Assembly: GCF_017744555.1 (NCBI RefSeq)
Contig: NZ_JAGIBD010000001.1
Coordinates: forward strand, 429,606-493,605
From: Cellulomonas sp.
GTDB taxonomy: Bacteria > Actinomycetota > Actinomycetes > Actinomycetales > Cellulomonadaceae
Length of the DNA: 64,000 nt
Direction: 5' to 3'
Position 1 is the stretch's first letter, and each line of letters begins with the position of its first letter. The position numbers were made by a program, and so were the translations under genes. The notes under the pieces were generated by a model that worked only from the letters and a program-made list of their open reading frames with translations, was not told the origin of the DNA and did not search any database. Shown piece by piece: positions 26,003-37,600 of the stretch.

Positions 26003-26614
26003 TCAGAGCGCGAGCGTCAGCACGGACAGTGCGGCGAGGAACACCGCGGTCGCGATGAAGGCCACGTGCACGCGGACCACCGGGCGGCTGCGCTCGAGGC
26101 GCGGGTCGTCCAGCAGGCCGGCGTCGCGGACCTGCTCCCAGCGGGAGCGGACGAGCGCGGCGGCCTGCCCGGAGTCCGAGGACATGAGGTCGCCGGGGCG
26201 CACCGTCCCGCCGGAGCCGTAGGTGCTCGGGGGCAGGTGCGCCATGTCGTCGGGCCCGGCCGTGCGTGCACGCGTGCGGCTCGGGGCCGGTGCGGCCCAC
26301 GCGGAGTACGCGCCCCACGCGGTCTCGAGCGTGAGCGCGTACTTCACGTCCACGAGCTGGATGGTCGGCCAGGGCAGCTCGACGGTGCGCAGCACGTTGC
26401 GCAGCTCGACGCCCGCGGGCGTCACGATCACCGCCGGGTTCCAGTAGGCGCCCCACACGAGCAGCGCGGCGAGCGCGAGCAGCGGGAGCCACTGCCAGGT
26501 GGTCCCGGGCGAGCGCGCCAGGCCGCTGACCGCGACGAACGCGCAGCCGACCCACACCACCACCGACAGCCCGCGGCCGAAACCCGGCCGGAACACCACG
26601 ACGTCCGACGACAT
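26003..26614 (-). CDS. PH domain-containing membrane protein
   Basis: Small membrane protein of 203 residues. Two N-terminal helices (LSVVVWVGCAFVAVSGLA, WLPLLALAALLVWGAYW) are followed by a bacterial PH-like domain (AVIVTPAGVELRNVLRTVELPWPTIQLVDVKYAL). A hydrophilic stretch and a last helix (VAFIATAVFLAALSVLTLAL) end it. Function of such proteins is unknown. It lies antisense inside the oligopeptide transporter cluster, between the second permease and the ATPase. ATG 26614 has a GACGAT box six bases upstream, a weak leaderless candidate. Confidence 0.85.
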   Translation of the reverse strand: MSSDVVVFRPGFGRGLSVVVWVGCAFVAVSGLARSPGTTWQWLPLLALAALLVWGAYWNPAVIVTPAGVELRNVLRTVELPWPTIQLVDVKYALTLETAWGAYSAWAAPAPSRTRARTAGPDDMAHLPPSTYGSGGTVRPGDLMSSDSGQAAALVRSRWEQVRDAGLLDDPRLERSRPVVRVHVAFIATAVFLAALSVLTLAL

Positions 26615-26694
26615 GCGGCCATCGTCGCAGACCAGGACGGACGACCCGCTCCCGGGGCCAGGACCCCGGCACGGACGGAAGGAACCCCTCAGCC

Positions 26695-28587
26695 GTGAGC
26701 ACGCAGACCCTGGAGCCGGCAGGCGCCGACCCGCAGACGAAGGCCCCCATCCTCGAGGTGCGCGACCTGACGGTCGAGTTCTTCGTCGACGGCGCCTGGT
26801 ACCCCGCCGCGATCGACGTGACGTACGACGTGCGTCCCGGCGAGGTCCTCGCGATCGTCGGTGAGTCCGGCTCGGGCAAGACGCAGTCGTCGATGTCGCT
26901 GATCGGGCTCCTCCCGCCCAACGGCCGGTCGGCCGGCTCGGCGAAGCTCGGCGGCCGCGAGCTGCTGGGTCTGACCCACAAGCAGCTCAGCTCGGTGCGC
27001 GGCAAGGAGGTCGCGGTCATCTTCCAGGAGCCGATGACCGCCCTGAACCCCGTGTACACGGTCGGGTTCCAGATCATCGAGACGCTCCGCGTGCACTTCG
27101 ACATCGGCCCGAAGGAGGCGCGCGCCCGCGCGATCCAGCTGCTGCGGCTCGTCGACCTGCCCAACCCGGAGGCGGCGGTCGACAAGTACCCGCACCAGCT
27201 CTCGGGCGGTCAGCGGCAGCGCGCGATGATCGCGCAGGCGCTCGCGTGCGACCCCAAGCTGCTCATCGCCGACGAGCCGACCACGGCCCTCGACGTCACG
27301 GTGCAGGCCGAGATCCTCAAGCTCATGCGCGACCTGCGCACGCGCATCGACTCCGGCATCGTCCTCATCACGCACGACATGGGCGTGGTCGCCGACCTGG
27401 CCGACCGCGTCATGGTGATGAAGAACGGCAAGGTCGTCGAGCACGGCTCGGCCGACGAGATCTTCAACCGCCCGAAGCACCCGTACACGATCCAGCTGCT
27501 CGAGGCCGTGCCCCACCTGGGGTCGCAGGTCGAGCAGGACGCACCGGCGGACGGCGCGGCCGTCACGGACGCGCCCGTCGTCGCGGACCGTCCGGCCGCC
27601 ACTACGGCCCCGGTGACAGCGCCGGCGACCAGCACCGGTACGGGCGACGCGCTCGTCGCGAAGGACCTGATCATCGAGTACCCGTCGCGCGGCCGCGTGC
27701 CGGCGTTCCGGGCCATCGACGGGGTCGACCTGACGATCGCACGCGGCGAGGTCGTCGGGCTCGTCGGCGAGTCCGGCTCGGGCAAGACGACCGTCGGTCG
27801 TGCGGCCGTCGGTCTGCTGCCGGTGGCCGGCGGATCGCTGAGCGTCAACGGCGTCGAGCTTGCCGGAATCCGGCCGAAGGCCCTGCGCGCAGTCCGCCAG
27901 GACGTGTCGATCGTGTTCCAGGACCCAGGCTCGTCGCTGAATCCGCGCCTGCCGATCGGCGAGTCCATCGGCGAGCCGCTCAAGCTGCACAAGATCGCGC
28001 AGGGAGCCGAGCTGAGCCGGCGCGTCGAGGACCTGCTCGACCAGGTGCACCTGCCGCGCGGCATGCGCAACCGGTACCCGCACGAGCTGTCCGGCGGTCA
28101 GCGTCAGCGTGTCGGCATCGCCCGTGCGCTCGCGCTGAGCCCGAAGCTGCTCATCGCCGACGAGCCGACGTCCGCGCTCGACGTGTCGGTGCAGGCGCGC
28201 GTCCTGGACCTGTTCCAGGAGCTGCAGCGTGAGTACGGCTTCGCGTGCCTGTTCATCAGCCACGACCTGGCGGTCGTCGAGATCCTGTCGTCGCGCATCG
28301 CGGTGATGAACAAGGGCAAGCTCGTCGAGGTGGGGGAGCGCGACACGATCCTGCGCAACCCGCAGCAGGACTACACCAAGCGCCTGCTCGCCGCGGTGCC
28401 GGTGCCGAACCCCGCGGAGCAGAAGCTGCGCCGCGAGGTGCGCGACCGTCTGCTCGAGGAGGCGGCCGCGGAGCTCGCGGCGCGTGACTCCGAGATCGGG
28501 CACCAGGACGCCGTCGCCGAGAGCGACGCGGCCGAGGAGCAGGTCAAGGACTACGACGTGCGCGCGAAGCAGCGGCCCGGCGGCTGA
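26695..28587 (+). CDS. Oligopeptide ABC transporter fused ATPase (DppD-DppF)
   Basis: 630-residue protein carrying two nucleotide-binding domains. Domain 1 has GESGSGKTQSS, LSGGQRQRAMIAQAL and LLIADEPTTALD; domain 2 has GESGSGKTTVG, LSGGQRQRVGIARAL and LLIADEPTSALD. Both keep the peptide-transporter C-terminal region (KHPYTIQLLEAVP, QQDYTKRLLAAVP). An Ala/Thr/Pro linker of about 45 residues joins them. Both sites look catalytically complete. GTG 26695 follows GGAAGGAAC. The last 45 residues are acidic, charged and probably disordered. It serves the permeases encoded upstream. Confidence 0.95.
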   Translation: MSTQTLEPAGADPQTKAPILEVRDLTVEFFVDGAWYPAAIDVTYDVRPGEVLAIVGESGSGKTQSSMSLIGLLPPNGRSAGSAKLGGRELLGLTHKQLSSVRGKEVAVIFQEPMTALNPVYTVGFQIIETLRVHFDIGPKEARARAIQLLRLVDLPNPEAAVDKYPHQLSGGQRQRAMIAQALACDPKLLIADEPTTALDVTVQAEILKLMRDLRTRIDSGIVLITHDMGVVADLADRVMVMKNGKVVEHGSADEIFNRPKHPYTIQLLEAVPHLGSQVEQDAPADGAAVTDAPVVADRPAATTAPVTAPATSTGTGDALVAKDLIIEYPSRGRVPAFRAIDGVDLTIARGEVVGLVGESGSGKTTVGRAAVGLLPVAGGSLSVNGVELAGIRPKALRAVRQDVSIVFQDPGSSLNPRLPIGESIGEPLKLHKIAQGAELSRRVEDLLDQVHLPRGMRNRYPHELSGGQRQRVGIARALALSPKLLIADEPTSALDVSVQARVLDLFQELQREYGFACLFISHDLAVVEILSSRIAVMNKGKLVEVGERDTILRNPQQDYTKRLLAAVPVPNPAEQKLRREVRDRLLEEAAAELAARDSEIGHQDAVAESDAAEEQVKDYDVRAKQRPGG

Positions 28588-28647
28588 TCGTCCCGCCCGT
28601 GCCCGCGTGGCACGGGCGCTGCACCCGATTCGTCCGGCAGAGTTCAG

Positions 28648-28706
28648 TTCCGGGCGGCGATGACCGATATACCCCGAGGTCGGGGGCCGGTCATGGCCGC
28701 CCGGAA
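28648..28706 (+). terminator. Long stem-loop after the fused ATPase gene
   Basis: TTCCGGGCGGCGATGACCG pairs with CGGTCATGGCCGCCCGGAA (19 bp, one mismatch) around a 21-base loop. It fits a terminator or attenuator between the ATPase and second receptor genes. Confidence 0.65.
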
Positions 28707-28713
28707 CCTTTGT

Positions 28714-28737
28714 CCGGCCGGCGAGCACGCCGGCCGG
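28714..28737 (+). terminator. Second hairpin directly after the first
   Basis: CCGGCCGGCG-AGCA-CGCCGGCCGG is a perfect 10-bp stem with a tetraloop, ending 20 bases before the next start codon. It could extend termination or hide the ribosome site of the downstream gene. Confidence 0.5.
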
Positions 28738-28757
28738 CGCGACGATCGGGAGGCGCG

Positions 28758-30578
28758 GTGCGCAGGGCGTTCAGGCAGGGGGCGACCGCGGTCGCGGCGG
28801 TCGGGGGACTGGTCCTCACGCTCACGGCATGCACCGGACCCGAGCCCGACCCGGAGCGCGCCGGCACCGTCGTGGTGGCGGTGAGCGCACCGTTCCTCTC
28901 CCTCAACGGGGGCACCGTGGAGGGGCGCAGCCCGGGCAGCACGCTCGTCCGGAGCCTCGCGCAGGCGGGGTTCGTGGCGCTCGACGAGGACGGCACGGCC
29001 GTGCCCGACCCCGCGTTCGGCACGATCGAGAAGGTGTCGGACGCGCCGCTGACTGTGCGCTACACGATCGGCGAGGACGCGACGTGGTCCGACGGCACGG
29101 CCGTCACGCCCGCGGACCTGCTGCTGGAGTGGGCGGCCCGCAGCGGTCAGCTCGACACCGTGGTCCCCGAGCTCGACGACGAGGGTGAGATCACGAACAG
29201 GGACGCGCTCGACGCCGGGGTCGCGTTCGCGGCGACGTCGCCCGCGCTCGTGCACGTCGAGCAAGTACCCGTGGTCGACGGTGCGACCGTCACGCTCACG
29301 TACGCCTCTCCCGTCGCCGACTGGCAGACGGCCCTGGACGTCGGCGTGCCCGCGCACGTCGTCGGTGCCGCCGCGCTCGACATCGACGACCCCGCGGAGG
29401 CTGCGGCCGCGGTGACGACGGCCATCACGTCGGCCGACCCCGTCGCGCTGCGGTCGGTGTCGGCCGCGTGGCGCACGTCGTTCGACGCGACCCTGCTCGC
29501 CGACGACCCGTCGCGCGCCGTGACGACCGGTCCGTACAAGATCAGCGACGTGGTGCCCGACGGCCGCGTCGAGCTCGTCCGCAACGACGAGTACACCGGC
29601 CCGCGCCCGGCGGCGTTCGACACCGTGGTGGTCCGCAGCGACCTGCACCCGCTCGACGCGGTCGACGCGCTGCGGGACGGCGAGGCCGACGTCGTCGCCC
29701 CGCTCGACACCCCCGACGTGCTGGCCGCGCTGGACGAGGTCGAGGACGCGGTCGTCACGACCGGCGGGGACAGCACGCTGCAGCTGCAGCTGCAGGTCGC
29801 CGGCGGCGGGCCGTTCGACCCGGCGGCGTACGGCGGTGACGCCGCGAAGGCGAGCGCAGTGCGACGGGCGTTCCTGCTGGCCGTGCCGCGGGACACGGTC
29901 GTCGCCGACACCGTCGTGCCGCTGTGGCCGGACGCCGAGGTGTCCGACGCGATGCTGCCCTCGGTCGGGCCCGAGTTCGGCGAGGTGACGGCGTCGGCGG
30001 CGGCCGATCCCGACGCCGCCGCCGAGCTCCTCGACGGTGCGGGGGTGACGACGCCGGTCACGGTGCGCGTCCTCACCAACAGCGACGACCCCGTGCGGCA
30101 CGAAGCGCTCGACGCCCTGACGAAGGCCGCCGCGGACGCCGGGTTCACGGTGGAGCCGTACACCCCCGACCTCGGGGTCGCCGCCGACCTGCTCGGTGCG
30201 CCGGACGCGTGGGACGCCGCCCTCGTGCCCGTCACGCAGGGCGACCTGCCCGTCGCGTCGATCGTCGCCCGGTGGCGCACGAAGGGCGCGACGAACCTCA
30301 CGGGCTGGAGCGACCCGGCGCTCGACGCGGTGCTGGATGCGCTCGGCGCGACCGTCGACCCCGCGCAGGTGCCGACGGTGGGCCAGAGCGTCGCGCAGTC
30401 CCTCGCCGACGCAGGCGCCGCGATCTCCGTCGTACGCACCCCGGTCGTGGTGGCCACGCGCAAGGCCGACACCGAGACGGCTGACCGGCTGCCGACCGTC
30501 CCCGCGGTGCCGCCGCTGGCGCTCGGCCGGGCGGATCTCACGTCCTGGTGGGACTGGGCACGCACGCCCGCATCGTGA
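28758..30578 (+). CDS. Second oligopeptide-type substrate-binding lipoprotein (family 5)
   Basis: 606-residue lipoprotein receptor (GGLVLTLTACTGP). It is a diverged paralogue of the protein at 21212, sharing WSDGTAV, GPFDPAAYGGDAAKA and VRRAFL at equivalent places, but it is Ala/Asp/Val-rich with ordinary codon use. GTG 28758 with GGGAGGCGCG upstream is used; the track's earlier start lies before the hairpins. It probably widens the ligand range of the same permeases, or replaces the first receptor under other conditions. Two hairpins separate it from the ATPase gene. Confidence 0.9.
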   Translation: MRRAFRQGATAVAAVGGLVLTLTACTGPEPDPERAGTVVVAVSAPFLSLNGGTVEGRSPGSTLVRSLAQAGFVALDEDGTAVPDPAFGTIEKVSDAPLTVRYTIGEDATWSDGTAVTPADLLLEWAARSGQLDTVVPELDDEGEITNRDALDAGVAFAATSPALVHVEQVPVVDGATVTLTYASPVADWQTALDVGVPAHVVGAAALDIDDPAEAAAAVTTAITSADPVALRSVSAAWRTSFDATLLADDPSRAVTTGPYKISDVVPDGRVELVRNDEYTGPRPAAFDTVVVRSDLHPLDAVDALRDGEADVVAPLDTPDVLAALDEVEDAVVTTGGDSTLQLQLQVAGGGPFDPAAYGGDAAKASAVRRAFLLAVPRDTVVADTVVPLWPDAEVSDAMLPSVGPEFGEVTASAAADPDAAAELLDGAGVTTPVTVRVLTNSDDPVRHEALDALTKAAADAGFTVEPYTPDLGVAADLLGAPDAWDAALVPVTQGDLPVASIVARWRTKGATNLTGWSDPALDAVLDALGATVDPAQVPTVGQSVAQSLADAGAAISVVRTPVVVATRKADTETADRLPTVPAVPPLALGRADLTSWWDWARTPAS

Positions 30579-30586
30579 CGGGCGGG

Positions 30587-30592
30587 TAGAAT
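30587..30592 (+). promoter_or_regulatory. -10 box (TAGAAT) of typA
   Basis: TAGAAT ends 42 bases before the first ATG of typA, giving a short leader of roughly 35 bases. Confidence 0.5.
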
Positions 30593-30634
30593 CGGTCGGC
30601 GCCCGACGACGCGGCGCGCTCCCCACCTCCTGAG

Positions 30635-32587
<1,953 letters not shown>

Positions 32588-32601
32588 GGCCCGACAGGGA
32601 C

Positions 32602-33543
32602 ATGAGGCAGGTGGCCGGCGGTCTCGTCGCGGTGCACGCACACCCGGACGACGAGTCGCTGGCCACCGGCGCGTTGCTGGCCACCTGGGCGGCGTCGGGG
32701 CGGCCCGTCACGCTCGTAACCTGCACGCGCGGCGAGCGCGGCGAGGTGATCGGTGATGCGCTCGCGCACCTCGAGGGCGACGGGCCCGCGCTGGCCGCGC
32801 ACCGGGAGACCGAGCTCGCGGGGGCGCTGGCGGCGCTCGGCGTCACGGACCACGTATTCCTCGACTCCGTGGGCCCGGGCCGGGCCCACTACGAGGACTC
32901 CGGCATGGCCTGGCTCGGCGCCGGCCGCGCGGGGAGCGCCGACGACGTGCCCTCGGGGGCGTTCGTCGCCGTCCCGCTCGACGAGGCCGCCGCGCGGCTC
33001 GCGCACGTGCTGCGCACCCGGCGACCGGACGTCGTCGTGACGTACGAGCCGGCCGGGGGGTACGGGCACCCCGACCACGTCCGCGCGCACGACGTCACGA
33101 TGCGGGCCGTCGAGCTCGCCACCGAACCCGGCGACGGGCTGCCGGGGGTGCGGCCGCTGGTGCTCTGGGCCGCGCAGCGTGCGGGCGCGCTCCTGGGCGG
33201 GCGACGGGCGTTGGACCACGCCCGGGTGCGTGCGGCCCTCGGCGACGCGCGCGCCACGCTCACGCTCCCCGGAGCCGAGCTCCCGTCCGTCGCGGTGCCC
33301 GACGACCAGGTCGACCTCGTCGTCGACGTGCGGCCCGTGCGCGACCGCGTGCTCGACGCCCTGCGCGCGCACGCGACCCAGGTGCACGCCGTGCGGTCCG
33401 TCGACGGCCTGGACGCCCTCGTCGGCTGCTACGCACTCAGCAACGACGTGCTCGCACCGGTCCTGCCCACCGAGGACTACCGCGTCGCCGACGGCTCGTC
33501 CACGGCCGTCGTCTGGCCCACCGGCGTCCGGCCGGTAGCCTGA
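32602..33543 (+). CDS. mshB: N-acetyl-GlcN-Ins deacetylase MshB (mycothiol synthesis)
   Basis: Zinc deacetylase that forms GlcN-Ins in mycothiol biosynthesis, 313 residues. The metal site AHPDDE at the N-terminus and GGYGHPDHVRAH near residue 155 are intact; TCTRGERGEVIG is the family motif. The acidic and His residues needed for catalysis are all visible. ATG 32602 has AGGGAC upstream and lies 14 bases after typA. Mycothiol is an actinobacterial thiol, so this gene is a taxonomic marker. The following three genes are closely spaced and may be one operon. Confidence 0.95.
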   Translation: MRQVAGGLVAVHAHPDDESLATGALLATWAASGRPVTLVTCTRGERGEVIGDALAHLEGDGPALAAHRETELAGALAALGVTDHVFLDSVGPGRAHYEDSGMAWLGAGRAGSADDVPSGAFVAVPLDEAAARLAHVLRTRRPDVVVTYEPAGGYGHPDHVRAHDVTMRAVELATEPGDGLPGVRPLVLWAAQRAGALLGGRRALDHARVRAALGDARATLTLPGAELPSVAVPDDQVDLVVDVRPVRDRVLDALRAHATQVHAVRSVDGLDALVGCYALSNDVLAPVLPTEDYRVADGSSTAVVWPTGVRPVA

Positions 33544-33548
33544 CGCGC

Positions 33549-34016
33549 GTGCATCCCCTCAGCCCCCGCGCGGTCGTCAAGGCGCTCCTCGCGCTCGTGC
33601 TGGGCGCCGCCGTCGGCACGGTCGGCACGCTCATGCACCGCAGCGTGCAGCCGTGGGGTGTCGTCGTGTGCCTCGTGCTCGTCGTGGCCGCGGGCGTCGT
33701 AGCCCGCGCGTGGTCGGGCTGGACGGCGTTCGTCGCGTACGCGCTCGGCGTGCTCGGGTCGACGCAGCTGCTCGCGCGGGAAGGTCCCGGCGGTGACGTC
33801 CTGATGCCCGCGGGCCAGGCGATCGGCTGGGTCTGGGTGCTCGGTTCCGTCGTCGCGGTGCTCGCGGTCGCCGCACTGCCGCGACGGCTGTTCGTCGACC
33901 CGTCGGTCGCGCCGCCCGCCGCGCGGACGCCGGCCGCGGCCGCGACGTGGCCGACGGCACCCGTCGCCGAGCCGGGCGGCCCCGTGCTCGACGCGAAGGA
34001 CGACCCGGCGCCGTGA
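33549..34016 (+). CDS. Small membrane protein, DUF6113-like
   Basis: 155-residue protein with about four hydrophobic segments (VVKALLALVLGAAVGTVGTL, VVVCLVLVVAAGVVARAW, AFVAYALGVLGSTQLL, WVLGSVVAVLAVAAL) and an Ala/Pro tail. Position next to mshB and layout suggest DUF6113, an uncharacterised actinobacterial family; the assignment is from memory and moderate. GTG 33549 begins five bases after the mshB stop. Its stop overlaps the next gene as GTGA. Confidence 0.75.
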   Translation: MHPLSPRAVVKALLALVLGAAVGTVGTLMHRSVQPWGVVVCLVLVVAAGVVARAWSGWTAFVAYALGVLGSTQLLAREGPGGDVLMPAGQAIGWVWVLGSVVAVLAVAALPRRLFVDPSVAPPAARTPAAAATWPTAPVAEPGGPVLDAKDDPAP

Positions 34017-34516
34017 CCGCCGAGCAGCGCGGCGTCGCCCCCGACGACCTGCGCGCCGCCGTCGGGCGCCTGCCCGCCGGGGTGGCGGTCGTGACGCTCT
34101 CGTGGCGCGGGTCCGTGCACGCCACGACGGTCAGCTCGTTCGCGTCCGTGTCGCTCGAACCGCCGCTGGTGCTGTTCTCCGTGCACGCCGACGCCCGCCT
34201 GCGGGACGCCCTCGACGACGTCGACACCTGGGCCGTCAGCGTCCTCGCCGACGACCAGGGACCGACCGCCGACTGGCTCTCCTCCTACGGCCGGCCCACG
34301 ATCGACCAGCTCGCCCGCGTGCCCCACCGCACAGCGCCGGTGTCGGGCAGCGCCTGGATCGACGGTGCTGCCGCCTGGTTCGACTGCCGCACGTACGCCG
34401 TGCACAGCGCCGGCGACCACGACGTCGTCATCGGGCTCGTCGAGGCGGTCGAGCAGGGGCGACCCGGCGCCGGGGGACTCGTGCACCTCCGGGGACGCGT
34501 CCGCCCCGTCACGTGA
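34013..34516 (+). CDS. Flavin reductase-like protein (FMN-binding split barrel)
   Basis: 167-residue flavin-binding split-barrel protein. Motifs include LPAGVAVVTLSWRGSVHATTVSSFASVSLEPPLVLFSV, DDVDTWAVSVLADDQG, and AWIDGAAAWFDCRTY. The family supplies reduced FMN/FAD to monooxygenases or acts alone, so the partner is unknown. GTG 34013 overlaps the previous stop (GTGA), and the track's upstream start is rejected. A flavin reductase in a presumed mycothiol-gene transcript is suggestive of redox function only. Confidence 0.85.
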   Translation: MTAEQRGVAPDDLRAAVGRLPAGVAVVTLSWRGSVHATTVSSFASVSLEPPLVLFSVHADARLRDALDDVDTWAVSVLADDQGPTADWLSSYGRPTIDQLARVPHRTAPVSGSAWIDGAAAWFDCRTYAVHSAGDHDVVIGLVEAVEQGRPGAGGLVHLRGRVRPVT

Positions 34517-34632
34517 CCTCGCCTCACCTGACGGCTGCGCACGTCGTGGACGGGCCGGGCGGGTCGTGTGACGAGGAGGTGAGAACCCCGCCGCACCGGG
34601 TGCGAAGACCCAGGTGGCCGAGGTAGGGCCAC

Positions 34633-34638
34633 TAGAAT
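34633..34638 (+). promoter_or_regulatory. -10 box (TAGAAT) of the VanW-family gene
   Basis: TAGAAT lies 45 bases before ATG 34684 and is followed by an AGGGGAGC ribosome site next to the start. Confidence 0.5.
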
Positions 34639-34683
34639 CGCCCGGGCGCGGGGCACGCGCATCTTCAGCAGCAGGGGAGCACG

Positions 34684-37600
34684 ATGACCGACGGCACCGA
34701 CCTCGACGACGCCGCGCAGGCCGTTCGACCGGGTCCCGGAACCACGGACCCGTCGCGGAAGCCGGTCCCGCACAACGGGACGATGCCGCACCCCCACGAG
34801 CCTGAGTCCAGCACCGGTGCGTCGGACGAGGTCGCGGCGACGGACGGGACGGCATCGGACGAGACGGCGTCGGACGAGGTCGCGGCCACGGACGAGGCTG
34901 CGGCCACGGACGAGGTGGCAACCGGCGCGGCGGCACCGAGCGAGTCGTCGCCGGCCGGCGAGACCGCCCCGGCCGACGAGCCGGTGGCGACGGACGCGGC
35001 TTCGGCTACCGGCGACGTCGTGACCGACGAGCCGGTGGCCGCTGACGAGGCCGGCCCCCATGAGGTCGAGCCCGTCGAGGTCGAGCCCGTCGAGGTCGAG
35101 CCCGTCGATGCTGAGGCGACGGCGTCACTGGCGGCGGACGGCGCTGCGGACGCCGACGCGGGCGACCCGACTGCCGACCTCGAGGAGGCCTCGTCGACCA
35201 CCGACCCGGCGCCCGCCTCGAGCGGACCGGTCTGGCCCGTGTGGGGCGGTTCGGCCGGTGCCGCGCCGGCCCCGACCTCGGACCGCACGGACGATGCGTC
35301 CGACGAGAGCGCGTCCGACGCGATTGCGGCAGTCGAGACTGCATCAGTCGAGAACGCGTCCGGCGAGACTGGATCCGACGGGAGCGCGTCCGACGAGTCT
35401 GGGTCCGACGAGTCTGGGTCCGACGAGACTGCGTCCGACGAGACCGCGTCCGACGAGACTGCGTCCGATGAGACTGCGTCCGACCGCCCGACGCCCGAAG
35501 TGTTCACGTCGGAGGAGGCCTCGTCGGACGAGGTCGCCTCGGACAAGGTCGCCTCGGACGAGGCGGTGTCGACCGCGACCGACGACGTCGACGCCGCCGC
35601 TGACGCGCCCTCCGGACTCGTCGACGAGACGGCCACCGAGACGGTCGCGCCGGCGACGCCCGAGCCGACCGCAGCCCAGGCCGACGCGCGCGCCGTCGAG
35701 GACGACTCCACCCTCGACGCGACCGTGGCGGACGTGCCCGACGCCGCCGTGGCCGACGCCGCCGTGCCCGCGGCTGCCGTGCCCGCGGCTGCCGCGCCCA
35801 GCGCGAACGCCCCCGTCGCCGCCGCGTCCGCCGCCTCCGCCACCGACGCGCCGCCCGCCGCCGAGACCGCTCCGGCGGCCTCGTCCGCTGCGGTCGTCGC
35901 GCCGACGCCGGAGCCGAAGCCCGCCCCGACCGCTCAGAGCCCGTCGGCTCCGAACCCGTCGGCTCCGAACCCGTCGGCTCCGAACCCGTCGGCTCCGAAC
36001 CCGTCTGCTCCGAACCCGTCCGCTCCAGCCTCGTCCGCTCCGGCTGCGCCCGCCTTGACCGGCGCCGCACCGCCCGCGCCGACCTCGGCACCTCCGGCCG
36101 CCGCGATGCCGGCTCCGCCCGCGGCCCCGCCGCAGCGCCCCGTCGCGGCTCAGGCGCCCGCCACCGCACCGGCACCGGTCGCCCCAGAGCGCGCCGCCAC
36201 GGCCGCGTTCGCTCCGCCGACCTCCACGCAGCCGCCCGTCACGCCGCCGCCGGCGCCGCCGGTCCGGCCCCCGCTGACGGCGGCACCGACCCCGGCCGCG
36301 CCTCGGGGCCCGTTCTCGCCGGTCGACAGCGGTGCGCCGACGTCGGGACCGCGGATCCCCTCGGGCCCGGTCGCCCCCGACGCGAGCGGCCCGGAGCGGC
36401 CCGCGTCCCCGCTCGACGACTTCGACGCCGAGGACGGCACCCGCCGCTGGCCGCGCCGCCTGCTCGTCACTGCCGGCGTGGTGGTCGTGCTGGGGGCGGC
36501 GTACGTCGGTGCGTCGTACGCGCTCGCGGACCACGTGGCGCGCGGCGCGACAGTGGCGGGCGTCGACATCGGTGGCCTGTCGTCGTCGGCTGCGGTCGAC
36601 CGCCTGGAGTCGGAGCTCGCCGACGCGACGACGCAGCCGATCCCCGTCGTGGCGAACGACGTGCAGGCGACGATCGACCCGACGGCGGCAGGTCTCGAGC
36701 TGGACGCGGAGGCGACCGTCGCGACGTTCACGGGCCCGCACATCGCGAACCCGCTGCACCTGTGGCGACAGATCGTCGGCGAGGGCGAGCACCTCGCGAA
36801 GGCGAAGGTCGACGAGGACAAGCTGGCCGCCGCGGTCGAGGACCTGACGTCGTCGCTCGCGCTCGCGCCGGTGGACGGCACGGTCGTGTTCGTCGACACC
36901 GTCCCGAAGTCGACCGCCGCGGTCGACGGGTGGAAGCTTGACGAGGACGGCGCCGTGCAGACGCTCACCGACGGCTGGATCAGCGCGGAGCGTCCGGTCG
37001 TGCTCCCGACCGAGGTCGTCGCACCGGCGGTCACCCAGGAGGAGACCGACGCGGCGATGACCGGTGCCGCACGCAGCCTCACGTCGGGTCCGGTGTCCGT
37101 CCTCGTGGCGGACCGGTTGGCGATGCTGCAGCCGGCGACCCTCGCGGCGAACGCGTCGTTCGCTCCCAAGGACGGCGCGCTGGTCCTCGAGCTGAACGGC
37201 GACGGGCTCGTCGAGGACGTGCTGAAGCAGCTGCCCGACCTGCTGACCGAGTCGGCGGACGCCCACTTCGAGTTCCAGAACGACGCCCCGGTGATCGTGC
37301 CCGGCACCCCGGGCACGTCGCTGGACCCGGCGGCGCTGGCGGCGGCGGTGACGACGGCGTCGACCGCGAGCGACCGGACCGCGAAGGTGGACCTCGTGCA
37401 GGCCGACCCGGCCGAGTCGACCGCGGAGCTCGAGGCGCTCGGCATCAAGGAGATCGTCACGGAGTTCTCGACGCCGCTGACGTCGGAGCCGCGCCGCACC
37501 ACGAACATCTCGAACGGTGCCGCCAAGATCACGGGCACGCTCGTCAAGCCGGGCGAGACGTTCAGCCTCACCGAGGCGCTCGGCCCGGTGGACGCGGCGC

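Noticed and set aside
35356-36045. Short direct repeats as a possible CRISPR array
   Set aside because: The 15-bp units have no spacers and encode in-frame low-complexity protein.
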